64,000 nucleotides of DNA from Burkholderia cenocepacia (GTDB lineage Bacteria; Pseudomonadota; Gammaproteobacteria; Burkholderiales; Burkholderiaceae): assembly GCF_014211915.1 (NCBI RefSeq), contig NZ_CP060041.1, positions 496,001-560,000 of the forward strand, read 5' to 3'. Below the pieces are notes generated by a model. The model made no database searches and had not been told where the DNA came from. It saw only the letters and a program-made list of their open reading frames with translations. This document shows, one piece after another, positions 35,427 through 44,716 of this stretch (its first letter is position 1; every line of letters begins with the position of its first letter). The translations under genes and the position numbers were made by a program.

Positions 35427-35993
35427 TCAGGACCGCGTTTTCCAGACGGCCTCGACATCCTCGAGACGCGCCCGCGTGTGAAACAACCGGCTGGCCAGCA
35501 CACTGCCCTGAAACGCCGCATACAACGTGCGCGCCGCGGTTTCGGGCTCGCCGCTGAACTGCAGCGTGCCTTCCTTCACGCCTTGCTTCAGCAATTCCGC
35601 GAGCCAGCGCTCGTTGGCCGTGAAGAACGCCTGCACGGCCTGCCGCACGTTCTCCGGCAGCGTTTCGATGTCGGCCGCGAGCATCCCGCACAGGCAGATC
35701 AGGTTGCCGTCGCCGAGCGTGCGGCCGAACATCTTCGCGTACAGGCTCAGCTTCACGTCGGCCGGCAACGCCGGATCGATCGTCCGCATGGCCGCGAGGA
35801 CTTCGTCGCTGTACGCCGCCACCGCTTCCAGCACGAGATCGTCCTTCGACGGGAAGTAGTAGTGGATGCTCGACGTCTTCACGCCCACCAGGTCGGACAG
35901 GTCTCGATAGCTGAAGCCGTTGTAACCGCGCTGCATCATCAACGTGATCGCGTGGTCGAGAATCTGTTCGCGGACGGTCGGTTTCGTTTCCAT
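35427..35993 (-). CDS. TetR-family repressor of the ohr/esterase unit
   Basis: A 188-residue regulator. Residues 5-52 form the TetR HTH (REQILDHAITLMMQRGYNGFSYRDLSDLVGVKTSSIHYYFPSKDDL, cited in pieces). The C-terminal ligand domain holds two Cys residues in LICLCGML, which could sense oxidants. A perfect operator sits 12 bases before its ATG and again in front of ohr. This suggests autorepression and joint control of ohr and the esterase. Confidence 0.88.
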   Translation of the reverse strand: METKPTVREQILDHAITLMMQRGYNGFSYRDLSDLVGVKTSSIHYYFPSKDDLVLEAVAAYSDEVLAAMRTIDPALPADVKLSLYAKMFGRTLGDGNLICLCGMLAADIETLPENVRQAVQAFFTANERWLAELLKQGVKEGTLQFSGEPETAARTLYAAFQGSVLASRLFHTRARLEDVEAVWKTRS

Positions 35994-36004
35994 GGATCGA
36001 ACTT

Positions 36005-36020
36005 TATCTACTCATAGATA
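36005..36020. promoter_or_regulatory. TetR operator at its own gene
   Basis: TATCTA-CTCA-TAGATA, identical to the site at 35291. It starts 12 bases upstream of the tetR ATG, so binding would block initiation or early elongation. Confidence 0.75.
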
Positions 36021-36131
36021 GATAGTCAAGCACTTTTTTGCAGCCCCGGCGGAAGATGTGCCGATGCCTGCCGGCCGGGCACTGCCCCGGCGGGCGGTGT
36101 GCCGCGCTCGGGCGCGGGCCGCGCCCTTCCG

Positions 36132-36728
36132 TCACTGCGGCTTCAACATCCGCTGAATGATCGTCCGCAGCATCGCGCGATGCGCGCGCGGCTTGAACCC
36201 CGGCTCGAACACGACGCGCCCGACCGCCCCTTCCGCCAGCGCGAGCAGCCAGGTCGCGACGAGATCCGGCTTCAGGCTTCCGTCGATCCGCCCTTGCGCG
36301 ACACCACGCTTGATCAGCGCGACCATCCGCCCTTTCACCTGCGCCTCGTTCGCCGCGAACAACGCGGCGACGTCCGGATTGCGCGTCGCCTCCGCCGCGG
36401 TCTCGACGCAGATGCGCGCATAGACGGGATCGCTCGACAGTTCCATCAACGTCAGCGCGATCTCCTCGATCGCGGCCAGCGCATCGTCGGCGTCCGCATG
36501 CTTCGCGAACAGCTCGGCCATCTCGCGCTGGTCGTCCTGCGCGATCGCCTCGATGATCGCCGCCTTGGTCGGGAAATAGTGAAACAGGTTGCCCGGGCTC
36601 ATCCCGGCCGCCTTGCAGATCGAGGCTGTGGACGTCGCATGGAAGCCGTCGCGCGCAAAACAGTCGATCGCGGCATCGAGGATCTGGCGCCGCTTCGCTT
36701 CCACTCTTTCAGGATCGATCTTTCTCAA
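36132..36728 (-). CDS. TetR-family regulator
   Basis: A 198-residue regulator with the N-terminal HTH (RRQILDAAIDCFARDGFHATSTASICKAAGMSPGNLFHYFPTK, cited in parts) and a BetI-like C-terminal domain (MALIKRGVAQGRIDGSLKPDLVATWLLALAEGAVGR). It is divergent from the hydrolase/ABC exporter pair, its probable target. A GACT-GATT-AGTC dyad lies at 36768-36779 in the shared upstream region. Confidence 0.87.
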   Translation of the reverse strand: MRKIDPERVEAKRRQILDAAIDCFARDGFHATSTASICKAAGMSPGNLFHYFPTKAAIIEAIAQDDQREMAELFAKHADADDALAAIEEIALTLMELSSDPVYARICVETAAEATRNPDVAALFAANEAQVKGRMVALIKRGVAQGRIDGSLKPDLVATWLLALAEGAVGRVVFEPGFKPRAHRAMLRTIIQRMLKPQ

Positions 36729-36767
36729 CGGGAACTCCGTGCTCGACGATGGCTCAAATATTTATTA

Positions 36768-36779
36768 GACTGATTAGTC
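36768..36779. promoter_or_regulatory. Candidate TetR operator between tetR and the hydrolase
   Basis: GACTGATTAGTC has 4-bp arms around GATT, in an AT-rich stretch between the divergent genes, 39 bases from the TetR ATG. Short and imperfect, so tentative. Confidence 0.35.
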
Positions 36780-36875
36780 GATCTATTATCTATGCGAGAC
36801 GTCGGGAGCGTCAAGGCAGCGTGCGCATGCATGTGTCGCCCGCGGCATCCGCTCACACAAACGATCAGAGGACCA

Positions 36876-37895
36876 ATGAAACGCATCGTCATCGCCGGTA
36901 TCGCACTCGTCCTGTTCGGCTGCGTCGCGGCGGGCGCGCTTGCGCTGCGCGGCCTGTCCGATTTCGAGCTGAAGGGCGCGAACGTATCGACACTGACGTT
37001 CCACGCGGGCGACGCCGACCTCGTCGGCACGCTCGCGCTGCCGGTGCACGCACCCGACGCGCCGATCGCGCTGCTCGTCCACGGCGACGGGCCGCGCACG
37101 CGCTTCTCGGACGACGCGATGCTGCCGCTCGTCAACAGCCTGCTCGACGCCGGCATCGGCGTGTTCGCTTGGGACAAGCAGGGCACCGGCCGCAGCAGCG
37201 GCGACTGGCTCGCGCAATCGATGCAGGACCGCGCGAACGAAACGGTCGCCGCGATGGCGCGCGTGCGCGCCGCCGCCGGCCCCATGCACAAGATCGGCCT
37301 GCTCGGTTTCTCGCAGGGCGGCTGGGTGATTCCGCGCGTGGCGAATGCGGTGCGGCCCGCGTTCTCGGTGATCGTCGGCGGCGCCGTCAGCTGGCGGCGC
37401 CAAGGCGCCTACCTGACGCGCCGGCAACTCGAGGCAACCGGCCTGCAGCCGGATCGAATCGATGCGACACTGGCCGCCGAGCGACGCAGCAACGACGCAA
37501 TCTTCGGCCGGGCGGACGTGCCGGCCGATCCGGCCCGGCGCCCGGACATCGAGCCGCGCCGCTTCGGTTTCATCGCGCTGAACTACCGGGAAGACGCATC
37601 GCAGGCGCTGGCGACGATGCAAGGGCCGGTGCTGGCCGTGTGGGGCGCGCTGGACCGCAACGTCGATGCGGCCGACGAAGCGAACGCTTACGCGCACGCA
37701 TTCGGGAAGCGGGCCGACCGGCACGTCGTCGTGGTGCCGGGCGCGACGCATGCGTTGCTGCGCGCCCGCTGGTTCGACTATCAGCTCGAGTCCGACTGGC
37801 CGAAATGGAAGACGTGGCTGTACATGGCGCTCGGGCGTCACGCTTATGCGCCGGACACGCTCGGCCCGATCGAGGCGTGGATCCGGTCGCAGTAA
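36876..37895 (+). CDS. Membrane-anchored or exported alpha/beta hydrolase
   Basis: A 339-residue protein. The N-terminus (IVIAGIALVLFGCVAAGALAL) is a signal or anchor; LFGC is lipobox-like but has Phe at -2. The fold shows LLVHGDGPRTRFSDD, VFAWDKQGTGRSSGDW, nucleophile LLGFSQGGW, Asp in VWGALDRNVD and His in GATHALL. AGAGG lies four bases before ATG 36876; the frame reaches back 28 further codons of non-signal sequence. It is followed 90 bases later by an ABC exporter on the same strand. Substrate unknown. Confidence 0.85.
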   Translation: MKRIVIAGIALVLFGCVAAGALALRGLSDFELKGANVSTLTFHAGDADLVGTLALPVHAPDAPIALLVHGDGPRTRFSDDAMLPLVNSLLDAGIGVFAWDKQGTGRSSGDWLAQSMQDRANETVAAMARVRAAAGPMHKIGLLGFSQGGWVIPRVANAVRPAFSVIVGGAVSWRRQGAYLTRRQLEATGLQPDRIDATLAAERRSNDAIFGRADVPADPARRPDIEPRRFGFIALNYREDASQALATMQGPVLAVWGALDRNVDAADEANAYAHAFGKRADRHVVVVPGATHALLRARWFDYQLESDWPKWKTWLYMALGRHAYAPDTLGPIEAWIRSQ

Positions 37896-37985
37896 GCGCG
37901 CGTACCGCGCGCCGCCGCGCAGGTCACAGGCATCACGCAATATCGGTCGCGCCCGCCCGCGCGACCGCATCAAGGAGAGGTTTCA

Positions 37986-39839
37986 ATGTACTCGTGGTTT
38001 GAACGGCGCCTGCCGACTTTCCCGCTCGAAGATCCCGTCACGCCGCCGAAAGGATTCTTCTCGTTCGTCTGGGCGTGCACGAAAGGTGCGCGCGGCTGGA
38101 TTCTGCTGATCGCGCTGACGTCGGCCGCGCTGGCCGCGTACGAAGCCGCGCTGTTCGCGATGATGGGGCACGTGGTCGACTGGCTGTCGTCGTCGACACC
38201 GGCCGGATTCGGCGGCCGCCACTTCGGCACGCTCGCCGGTTTCGCGGCGATCCTCGCCGGCAGCGCGCTGCTGATCGCGCTGCATACGATGGTCAAGCAC
38301 CAGGTGCTCGCGATCAATTTCCCGATGCGGTTGCGCTGGCTGTTTCACCGGCTGATGCTCGACCAGAGCCTGTCGTTCTACGCGAACGAATTCGCGGGCC
38401 GCGTGACGACCAAGATCATGCAGACCGCGCTCGCCGTGCGCGACGCGCTGTTCATGTCGGTCGACGTCGTGATCGGCGTCACCGCCTACCTGATCGGCAT
38501 CCTCGTGCTCGCCGCCAGCTTCGACTGGCGGCTGATGATTCCGCTCGCGCTGTGGGCGCTCGGCTACGGCGCGGCATGCGCGTATTTCGTGCCGCGCCTG
38601 GGCGCGGTCGGCAGCCGGCAGGCCGACGCCCGCGCGCTGATGACGGGCCGCATCACCGACGCGTATTCGAACATCACGACCGTGAAGCTGTTCTCGCATA
38701 CGCGACGCGAAGCCGATCACGCGCGGCGCGCGATGGAAGCGTTCAAGGCGACCGGCGACGCGCAGATGCGGCTCGTCAGCGCGTTCGAGATCGTCAACCA
38801 CCTGTTGTCGACGCTGCTGCTGATCGGCTCGGCCGGGCTCGCGCTGTATCTGTGGATGCACGGCGAGGCGAGCGCGGGCGTCGTCGCGGCCGTGATCGCG
38901 ATGGCGCTGCGTTTGTCGAGCTACTCGCACTGGATCATGTGGGAAATGACCGAGCTGTTCGAGAACGTCGGCACGATCCAGGACGGCATCAACACGCTGA
39001 CGAAGGTGCGCAGCGTGGTCGACGCGCCCGATGCGAAGCCGCTCACGGTGCAGCGCGGCGAAATCGTGTTCGACAACGTGCAGTTCGCGCACGAGGACAA
39101 CGATCGCGCGGTATTCGACGGGCTGAACCTGACGATCCGCCCGGGCGAGCGAATCGGCCTGATCGGCCGCTCGGGCGCCGGCAAGTCGACGCTCGTGAAC
39201 CTGCTGCTGCGTTTCTACGACGTGGGCGGCGGCTCGATCCGGATCGACGGGCAGGACATCGCGCACGTGACGCAGGACAGCCTGCGCGCCGCGATCGGGA
39301 TGGTCACGCAGGATACGTCGCTGCTGCACCGGACGATGCGCGAGAACCTGCTGTACGGCCGCCCCGAGGCGACCGAGCGCGAGATGCAGGATGCGGCCGT
39401 TCGCGCGGAGGCGTCCGAGTTCATCGGCCGGCTGCGCGACCGCCACGGCCGCAGCGGCTACGACGTCGAAGTCGGCGAGCGCGGCGTGAAGCTGTCGGGC
39501 GGCCAGCGGCAGCGCGTCGCGATCGCGCGCGTGATGCTCAAGGATGCACCGATCCTCGTGCTCGACGAGGCGACCAGCGCGCTCGACTCCGAGGTCGAGG
39601 TCGCGATTCAGCGCAGCCTCGACACCCTGATGAGCGGCAAGACGGTGATCGCGATCGCGCACCGGCTGTCGACGATCGCCGCGATGGACCGGCTGATCGT
39701 GCTCGACGAAGGGCGCATCGTCGAGGAAGGCACGCACCAGCAGTTGCTGCAGGCGGGCGGCATTTACGCGGCGCTGTGGGCGCATCAGAGCGGCGGGTTC
39801 CTCGGGGAGACGGCGGACGCGGAAAGCGTGGCGCAATAG
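37986..39839 (+). CDS. ABC exporter, fused membrane and ATPase domains
   Basis: A 617-residue half-transporter expected to homodimerise. Residues ~35-345 contain six hydrophobic helices (ABC type 1 exporter fold). Residues ~370-600 are the ATPase with Walker A GRSGAGKST, signature LSGGQRQRVAIARVML, Walker B ILVLDEATSALDSE and H-loop IAHRLST. It resembles MsbA/lipid or peptide exporters but carries no N-terminal peptidase. Downstream of the hydrolase and divergent from a TetR gene, so drug or lipid export is plausible. Confidence 0.88.
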   Translation: MYSWFERRLPTFPLEDPVTPPKGFFSFVWACTKGARGWILLIALTSAALAAYEAALFAMMGHVVDWLSSSTPAGFGGRHFGTLAGFAAILAGSALLIALHTMVKHQVLAINFPMRLRWLFHRLMLDQSLSFYANEFAGRVTTKIMQTALAVRDALFMSVDVVIGVTAYLIGILVLAASFDWRLMIPLALWALGYGAACAYFVPRLGAVGSRQADARALMTGRITDAYSNITTVKLFSHTRREADHARRAMEAFKATGDAQMRLVSAFEIVNHLLSTLLLIGSAGLALYLWMHGEASAGVVAAVIAMALRLSSYSHWIMWEMTELFENVGTIQDGINTLTKVRSVVDAPDAKPLTVQRGEIVFDNVQFAHEDNDRAVFDGLNLTIRPGERIGLIGRSGAGKSTLVNLLLRFYDVGGGSIRIDGQDIAHVTQDSLRAAIGMVTQDTSLLHRTMRENLLYGRPEATEREMQDAAVRAEASEFIGRLRDRHGRSGYDVEVGERGVKLSGGQRQRVAIARVMLKDAPILVLDEATSALDSEVEVAIQRSLDTLMSGKTVIAIAHRLSTIAAMDRLIVLDEGRIVEEGTHQQLLQAGGIYAALWAHQSGGFLGETADAESVAQ

Positions 39840-40015
39840 GCACTGCCCTGTCGCGATGCACGGGATGTCCGCGCGCCGCGTGTCGATCCGTTGCGCGCGC
39901 ATCCATCGCCGCCCCGCCTCATAACGATCCGACAATTTATTGGTTCCCTTGACGATGCGCGGTCCGTATCGTTCATCGATTCGTCAGACCAATCGACCAA
40001 CGGGGGAATCCAACG

Positions 40016-41188
40016 ATGAAACAGATCCGTTCATTCGCGCTGCTCGCCCTGCCGGCCGCGCTCGTCGCCGCCGGCGCGCACGCACAAAGCAGCGTCACGC
40101 TGTACGGCATCGCCGACGCGGGCATCGCATACGTCCACAACGCGAAGAACGCGAACGGCGGCAACGCGTCGAGCCTCGTGAAGTTCAGCAGCGGCAACCT
40201 GTCGGGCAGCCGCTGGGGGCTGCGCGGCATCGAGGATCTCGGCAGCGGCCTGTCCGCGCTGTTTCAGCTCGAGAACGGCTTCAACATCGGCACCGGCGCG
40301 CTCGGCCAGGGCGGGCGCGAATTCGGCCGCAAGGCCGTCGTCGGCCTCGCGAGCAGCACCTACGGCACCGTGACGCTCGGCCGCCAGTACGACCCGATCG
40401 TCGATCTCGTGCAGGGCCTCACGCAGGACAACTACTTCGGCGGCGTGTTCGCGACGCCGGGGGATCTCGACAACTACGACAACAGCCTGCGCGTCAGCAA
40501 CTCGGTGAAATACACGAGCCCGCTGATCTCCGGCTTCCAGTTCGAGGCGCTGTACGGCTTCGGCGGCGTCGCGGGCGCGACCGGCAGCGGCCGCACGTAC
40601 AGCTTCGGCGCGAGCTATGCGAACGGCCCGCTGTCGCTCGGCGCCGGCTACTTCTACGCGAACGGCGGCACGACGGTCGCGAACGGCGTGCGCACGTGGT
40701 CGAGCAGCTCGGACACGCTGTTCAACACCGTGATCAACCAGGGCTTCTCGAGCGCGAAGTCGATCCAGATCGTGCGCGTGGCCGGCCAGTACGTGGCCGG
40801 GCCGGCGACCTTCGGCCTCGCGTATTCGAATACGCAGTACGGCGCGGACACGCTGTCGGCATTCAGCCAGAACGCGAAGTTCAACAACGGCTCGGCATTC
40901 TTCAACTGGCAGTTCTCGCCGGCACTGCGCGCGGGCGTCGGCTACAACTACACGTCGCTGACGGGCCCGGCTTCCGCGCACTACAACCAGGTCAACCTCG
41001 GCGCGGATTACGCGCTGTCGAAACGCACCGACCTGTATGCGCTGTTCGGCTATCAGAAGGCCAGCGGCAACACGCTCGACGCGAGCGGAGCGACCGTGAA
41101 AGCGGCCGCGTCGGTCGGCTCGTACGGCGTGAATTCCGGCACCGATACGCAGGAACTCGCGATCGTCGGCATCCGCCACAAGTTCTGA
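40016..41188 (+). CDS. General trimeric outer-membrane porin (OpcP/OmpC type)
   Basis: A 390-residue outer-membrane protein with signal peptide LLALPAALVAAGAHAQS. It opens with SSVTLYGIADAGIAYVHNAK and has LSGSRWGLRGIEDLGSGLSALFQLENGF (cited in parts), the signature of beta-proteobacterial porins. It ends in Phe (GIRHKF), required by the BAM complex. The 16-strand barrel admits small hydrophilic solutes. A strong terminator hairpin follows. Confidence 0.92.
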   Translation: MKQIRSFALLALPAALVAAGAHAQSSVTLYGIADAGIAYVHNAKNANGGNASSLVKFSSGNLSGSRWGLRGIEDLGSGLSALFQLENGFNIGTGALGQGGREFGRKAVVGLASSTYGTVTLGRQYDPIVDLVQGLTQDNYFGGVFATPGDLDNYDNSLRVSNSVKYTSPLISGFQFEALYGFGGVAGATGSGRTYSFGASYANGPLSLGAGYFYANGGTTVANGVRTWSSSSDTLFNTVINQGFSSAKSIQIVRVAGQYVAGPATFGLAYSNTQYGADTLSAFSQNAKFNNGSAFFNWQFSPALRAGVGYNYTSLTGPASAHYNQVNLGADYALSKRTDLYALFGYQKASGNTLDASGATVKAAASVGSYGVNSGTDTQELAIVGIRHKF

Positions 41189-41211
41189 TCGTCACGTTGC
41201 ACGACGATCGC

Positions 41212-41248
41212 CGGCAGGCGCGCACCGCGGTGCGCGCCTGCCGCGTTT
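41212..41248 (+). terminator. Intrinsic terminator after the porin gene
   Basis: Arms CGGCAGGCGCGCACC and GGTGCGCGCCTGCCG (15 bp) are separated by GC and followed by CGTTT, 23 bases after the porin stop. The U tract is short. Confidence 0.6.
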
Positions 41249-41291
41249 ACACTGTCCCTCTTCACGTTCGTCACGACACAGGGAGCCCGGC

Positions 41292-41936
41292 ATGCTGACG
41301 GTATGGGGACGACGCAACGCATTCAATGTCCAGAAAGTGATGTGGCTCGTCGACGAGCTCGCGCTCGCGCATCGCCACGTGCCGGCCGGCGGCCGGTTCG
41401 GCGTGCTCGATACACCCGAATTCCTCGCGATGAACCCGCACGGACGCATCCCGGTGATCGACGACGACGGTACCGTCGTGTGGGAATCGCACAGCATCCT
41501 GCGCTACCTCGCCGCGCGTTACGGACGCCCCGGCTTCTGGCGCGACGATCCCGCCGAGCAGTCGCGGGCGGACCGCTGGATGGACTGGGCGCAAACCACG
41601 CTGCAGCCGGCATTCCTCAACGGCGTGTTCCGCGACTACTACCGCACGCCGCCCGAGCAGCGCGACACCGTCCGCGTCGAGCAGAGCATCGCGCAATGCG
41701 CGCAGTATTTCCGGGTGCTCGATACCGTGCTGGCCGGGCAGCCGTTTCTCGCGGGCGACGCGATCACGCTCGCCGACATCGCGGCCGGCACGCACCTTTA
41801 CCGGTATTTCGAGCTCGATATCGCGCGGCCCGACGTGCCGCATGTCGTGGCGTGGTACGAACGCCTGAAGGCGCGACCCGCGTATCGCACGAACGTGATG
41901 ATTCCGTTCGACGATCTGCGCGGCAAGCTCGGCTGA
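41292..41936 (+). CDS. Glutathione S-transferase
   Basis: A 214-residue cytosolic GST. The N-terminal thioredoxin-like domain reads MLTVWGRRNAFNVQKVMWLVDEL with the ~Asn/Ser region binding glutathione, NPHGRIPVIDDDGTVVWESHSIL with the cis-Pro and the Glu-Ser pair. The helical C-terminal domain carries FLAGDAITLADIAAGTHLYRY, with the N-capping box. It resembles theta/beta-like bacterial GSTs; substrate unknown. Confidence 0.9.
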   Translation: MLTVWGRRNAFNVQKVMWLVDELALAHRHVPAGGRFGVLDTPEFLAMNPHGRIPVIDDDGTVVWESHSILRYLAARYGRPGFWRDDPAEQSRADRWMDWAQTTLQPAFLNGVFRDYYRTPPEQRDTVRVEQSIAQCAQYFRVLDTVLAGQPFLAGDAITLADIAAGTHLYRYFELDIARPDVPHVVAWYERLKARPAYRTNVMIPFDDLRGKLG

Positions 41937-42098
41937 GCGACTGATCGACTGTTGCGCCGGCAGCGGAGCGGCTTGTTGGATGGTTGTAAGCACAACGGCG
42001 TATCGTGCCGACCTGTACGCCCGCCGGATGCATATGCGTCGTCGCGACGACGATCGTAGCCAAGCGGGTCATGACTGACCAACCACGCAGGCAAGGTG

Positions 42099-43256
42099 AT
42101 GAGCGCCCAGGACGTTCCGGTCGAGTTCGCTTCTCGGAAGGACAACGCGGTTGCCGTGCATCGAAACGCGGGGCTGGACGCGTTGCGGGCCTGCCTGACG
42201 CTGCTGGTGGTCTTTCACCATTGCGCGATCACGTACGGGGCAGTCGGCGGGTGGTACTACCACGAGGTGGCCGCAGGCCCGTCGGTGGCGTCCGCGCTGT
42301 TGACGCTCTTCTGCGCGATCAACCAGGCGTTCTTCATGGGCCTGTTCTTTTTCCTCGCGGGCTATTACACACCGCCATCCATCGAGCGCAAGGGCGCCGT
42401 CCGCTTCCTCGCCGACCGGTCTCTCCGGCTTGGCCTGCCGTTGCTCATCTACGGCTTCCTGATCGGCCCCGCGACGATTGCTCTGGCTCAGTCGGGCGCG
42501 GGTCATCCGTTTCCAGATACGCTGCGACATCTGTGGCAAAAAGGTACGTTCGAAAACGGACCGATGTGGTTCGCCGAGGCATTGCTGATTTTCAGCGTGG
42601 CGGCGGCGCTGCTGCATATCGTCTTCCCGCGCACCGTGGCGCGCGATACGAACCGCGTCGCGCGCGTCCCTTCCGACACGACGCTGGCCGCCGCCGCACT
42701 GCTCACCGGTATCGCGGCACTGGCATTGCGGTCGCGATGGCCGGTAGGTATCAACGTATGGGGGCTGCAGCTCGGCTACTTCGCGAGCTACGTCGTGTTG
42801 TACGCAGCGGGTTGCCGGACGGCGCGCGCGCACTGGATCGAGCATCTGCCGGCACCGCAGGTCCGACGTTGGTCACGCATCGCGCTCATGGCGTTGCCCG
42901 TCCTGCCGGTCGCCTACCTGATCGCGAAGCACGTGCCTGCGTGGCGCGGCCGTCCGCAGGACGTCATCTACGCATTCTGGGAGCCGCTGGTCGCGTGGGG
43001 CGCAATCCTGTTTCTCGTCGATCGTTTTCAACAGCGCTTCGACACATTGACGGGCGCGTGGCGGCCGCTGTCGCGACGCGCGTACGCCATCTACGTCATC
43101 CATCCGCCCGTGCTGGTCGCGGTCGCCCTCGCGTGGCGAAACGTACCGGCGTCCCCGTTCCTGAAATTCGCCGTGACCGGGAGCATCGCCTGCGTCGCGA
43201 GCTATCTGATTGCCGGCCTCCTGCTTCGCGTGCCGCGGTTCGCGTCGATTCTGTAG
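42099..43256 (+). CDS. Acyltransferase-3-family membrane protein
   Basis: A 385-residue inner-membrane protein with about ten hydrophobic segments. It has GLDALRACLTLLVVFHHCAITYG at the N-terminus; the His-His pair is at the site of the catalytic His of this family. The end with RAYAIYVIHPPVLVAVAL is also typical. Relatives O-acylate glucans, polysaccharides or lipids (OpgC-like). The start is uncertain: GTG 42096 and ATG 42099 are adjacent and the nearest AAGG is very close. Transcribed alone. Confidence 0.83.
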   Translation: MSAQDVPVEFASRKDNAVAVHRNAGLDALRACLTLLVVFHHCAITYGAVGGWYYHEVAAGPSVASALLTLFCAINQAFFMGLFFFLAGYYTPPSIERKGAVRFLADRSLRLGLPLLIYGFLIGPATIALAQSGAGHPFPDTLRHLWQKGTFENGPMWFAEALLIFSVAAALLHIVFPRTVARDTNRVARVPSDTTLAAAALLTGIAALALRSRWPVGINVWGLQLGYFASYVVLYAAGCRTARAHWIEHLPAPQVRRWSRIALMALPVLPVAYLIAKHVPAWRGRPQDVIYAFWEPLVAWGAILFLVDRFQQRFDTLTGAWRPLSRRAYAIYVIHPPVLVAVALAWRNVPASPFLKFAVTGSIACVASYLIAGLLLRVPRFASIL

Positions 43257-43291
43257 ACGCGTCGGCTCGCGCCGCTCGTTCGTACACGGTA

Positions 43292-43756
43292 TCAGCGGCT
43301 GGCGTCGCGCCGGGCGACGTCATAGACAGCCGCCGCGGTGACCCCGAATACCAGGTGCGCGATCAGCGTGATCGCGCCGCGCACCGCGATGAACCACGGA
43401 AAGATCGTCGTGAATCCGTACAGGTTCACGCCGTACAGGAGAAGCCCGAACGCGCCGCCCGCCAACAGCGCGGCCACGCGCGACAGATTGCGGACCAGCC
43501 GTGCCAGCACGGCCGCATAGACCAGCGAAAGCGCCGCATGGACGAGCGTCGCCACGCCCATGACCAGCGGATCGAAGCCGCCGGCACCGAGCACGCTTCG
43601 CCCCATCACGATCGCGGCCGTGAGGCGCGCGTCGCGCAACAGATTCCGGACGGCGTCATCGCCGGCGATTGCCCACAGCAGCAACTCGATGACGGTCGAT
43701 CCGACCGCCGCGCCGAACGCTGCCCAGAGAATCGGGACCCCACTCGCTCGTTTCAA
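43292..43756 (-). CDS. Small integral membrane protein of unknown function
   Basis: A 154-residue protein with four hydrophobic segments (VPILWAAFGAAVGSTVIELLLWAI, LVMGVATLVHAALSLVYAAVLARL, VAALLAGGAFGLLLYGVNLYGF, GAITLIAHLVFGVTAAAVY). No charged motif suggests an enzyme. It is convergent with the acyltransferase gene and lies 57 bases after the next upstream gene. Confidence 0.7.
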   Translation of the reverse strand: MKRASGVPILWAAFGAAVGSTVIELLLWAIAGDDAVRNLLRDARLTAAIVMGRSVLGAGGFDPLVMGVATLVHAALSLVYAAVLARLVRNLSRVAALLAGGAFGLLLYGVNLYGFTTIFPWFIAVRGAITLIAHLVFGVTAAAVYDVARRDASR

Positions 43757-43813
43757 TGATCGCCCTCATGGCGGGCCGGTCGATGCATCGAGCGAGCCGC
43801 CGTGCAAACCGGT

Positions 43814-44482
43814 TTACGACGCCCCTTCGCAGTCCGACCAGTATGCAAACGGGTCGCGATGTTTCGGATAGTGCTCGTCGAGCCATTTCAGCAGCGTCGC
43901 CCGCGCATTGTCCATGTCGGCCTTCAACGACGACGTCGTCAGTTCGTGCACTTCGACGGACTTTTCCCGATCGACCACGAAGCAGTTCCAGTCGGGACCG
44001 TCGAGATCCGGATCGTCGGACGCCTTCGACGACTTGCTCCAGCCGAAACGCTTGCGCGCATCGATGTAGTAGCGCGGATGCACCTTCAGATACGACATCT
44101 CGCCGCCCTGCAGGCTGCTCTCGGCGCGCAGCACGTCGCGTTCGTCGACGATCTGCGTGACTTCCGGCAACCGGCGCGAGCGCCATCCGGCAGGCAGCGT
44201 CGCCACTGCACGAATGCTGTCGTACGTGCCCCACTCGAGGCCCCACGCTTCGGCCATGCGTTTCATGAACGCGTCGGCGCTCGGATAACCGCGCAGCTGG
44301 ATGCGGGTCGACAACGTGACTTCCACCCCGCCGCGACCGCCGGATGCGCTCGACACCTCGTCGTCCGTCGCGAACGGATTGCCCGGACGCGGCGATTCGC
44401 GCTTCGCGTCCGCAGGGGCCAAGCCGGAAAAAAGTTGATCCAGCGCCGCACGCGCCTTCGACGATTTGTCTGGTCTATTCAT
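43814..44482 (-). CDS. Soluble protein of unknown function
   Basis: A 222-residue protein without signal peptide or membrane segment. ATG 44482 has AAGGGAA just upstream. The middle has VEVTLSTRIQLRGYPSADAFMKRMAEAWG and WGTYDSIRAVATLPAGWRSRRLPEV. The C-terminus is rich in Asp, Lys and aromatic residues and ends EHYPKHRDPFAYWSDCEGAS. I do not recognise the family. Its operon partner downstream is the small membrane protein. Confidence 0.68.
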   Translation of the reverse strand: MNRPDKSSKARAALDQLFSGLAPADAKRESPRPGNPFATDDEVSSASGGRGGVEVTLSTRIQLRGYPSADAFMKRMAEAWGLEWGTYDSIRAVATLPAGWRSRRLPEVTQIVDERDVLRAESSLQGGEMSYLKVHPRYYIDARKRFGWSKSSKASDDPDLDGPDWNCFVVDREKSVEVHELTTSSLKADMDNARATLLKWLDEHYPKHRDPFAYWSDCEGAS

Positions 44483-44716
44483 CGGTTCCCTTTTGTACAA
44501 ATTTGAACCCGTACTGCAATGGTTGGTGATTGCCCTGCCATCGGGCAAAGGCTCGATTCCGCTTCACTGCGGCGATCTCGCCGTTTTCTGCGGCTGCATT
44601 GTAACGATTTGGCGGCCGCGACCGAACGAACCGGGAGCGAGCGGCCGGCCGCAGTCGCGACGCGCGTGCTGGTGCTAGTGCCCAAGCGGTCGCTTGCGCG
44701 AACCGCCGGGTATGCG

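Noticed and set aside
37983-39935. 650-codon open frame on the minus strand
   Set aside because: Antisense shadow of the ABC exporter, whose plus-strand frame has all ATPase motifs.
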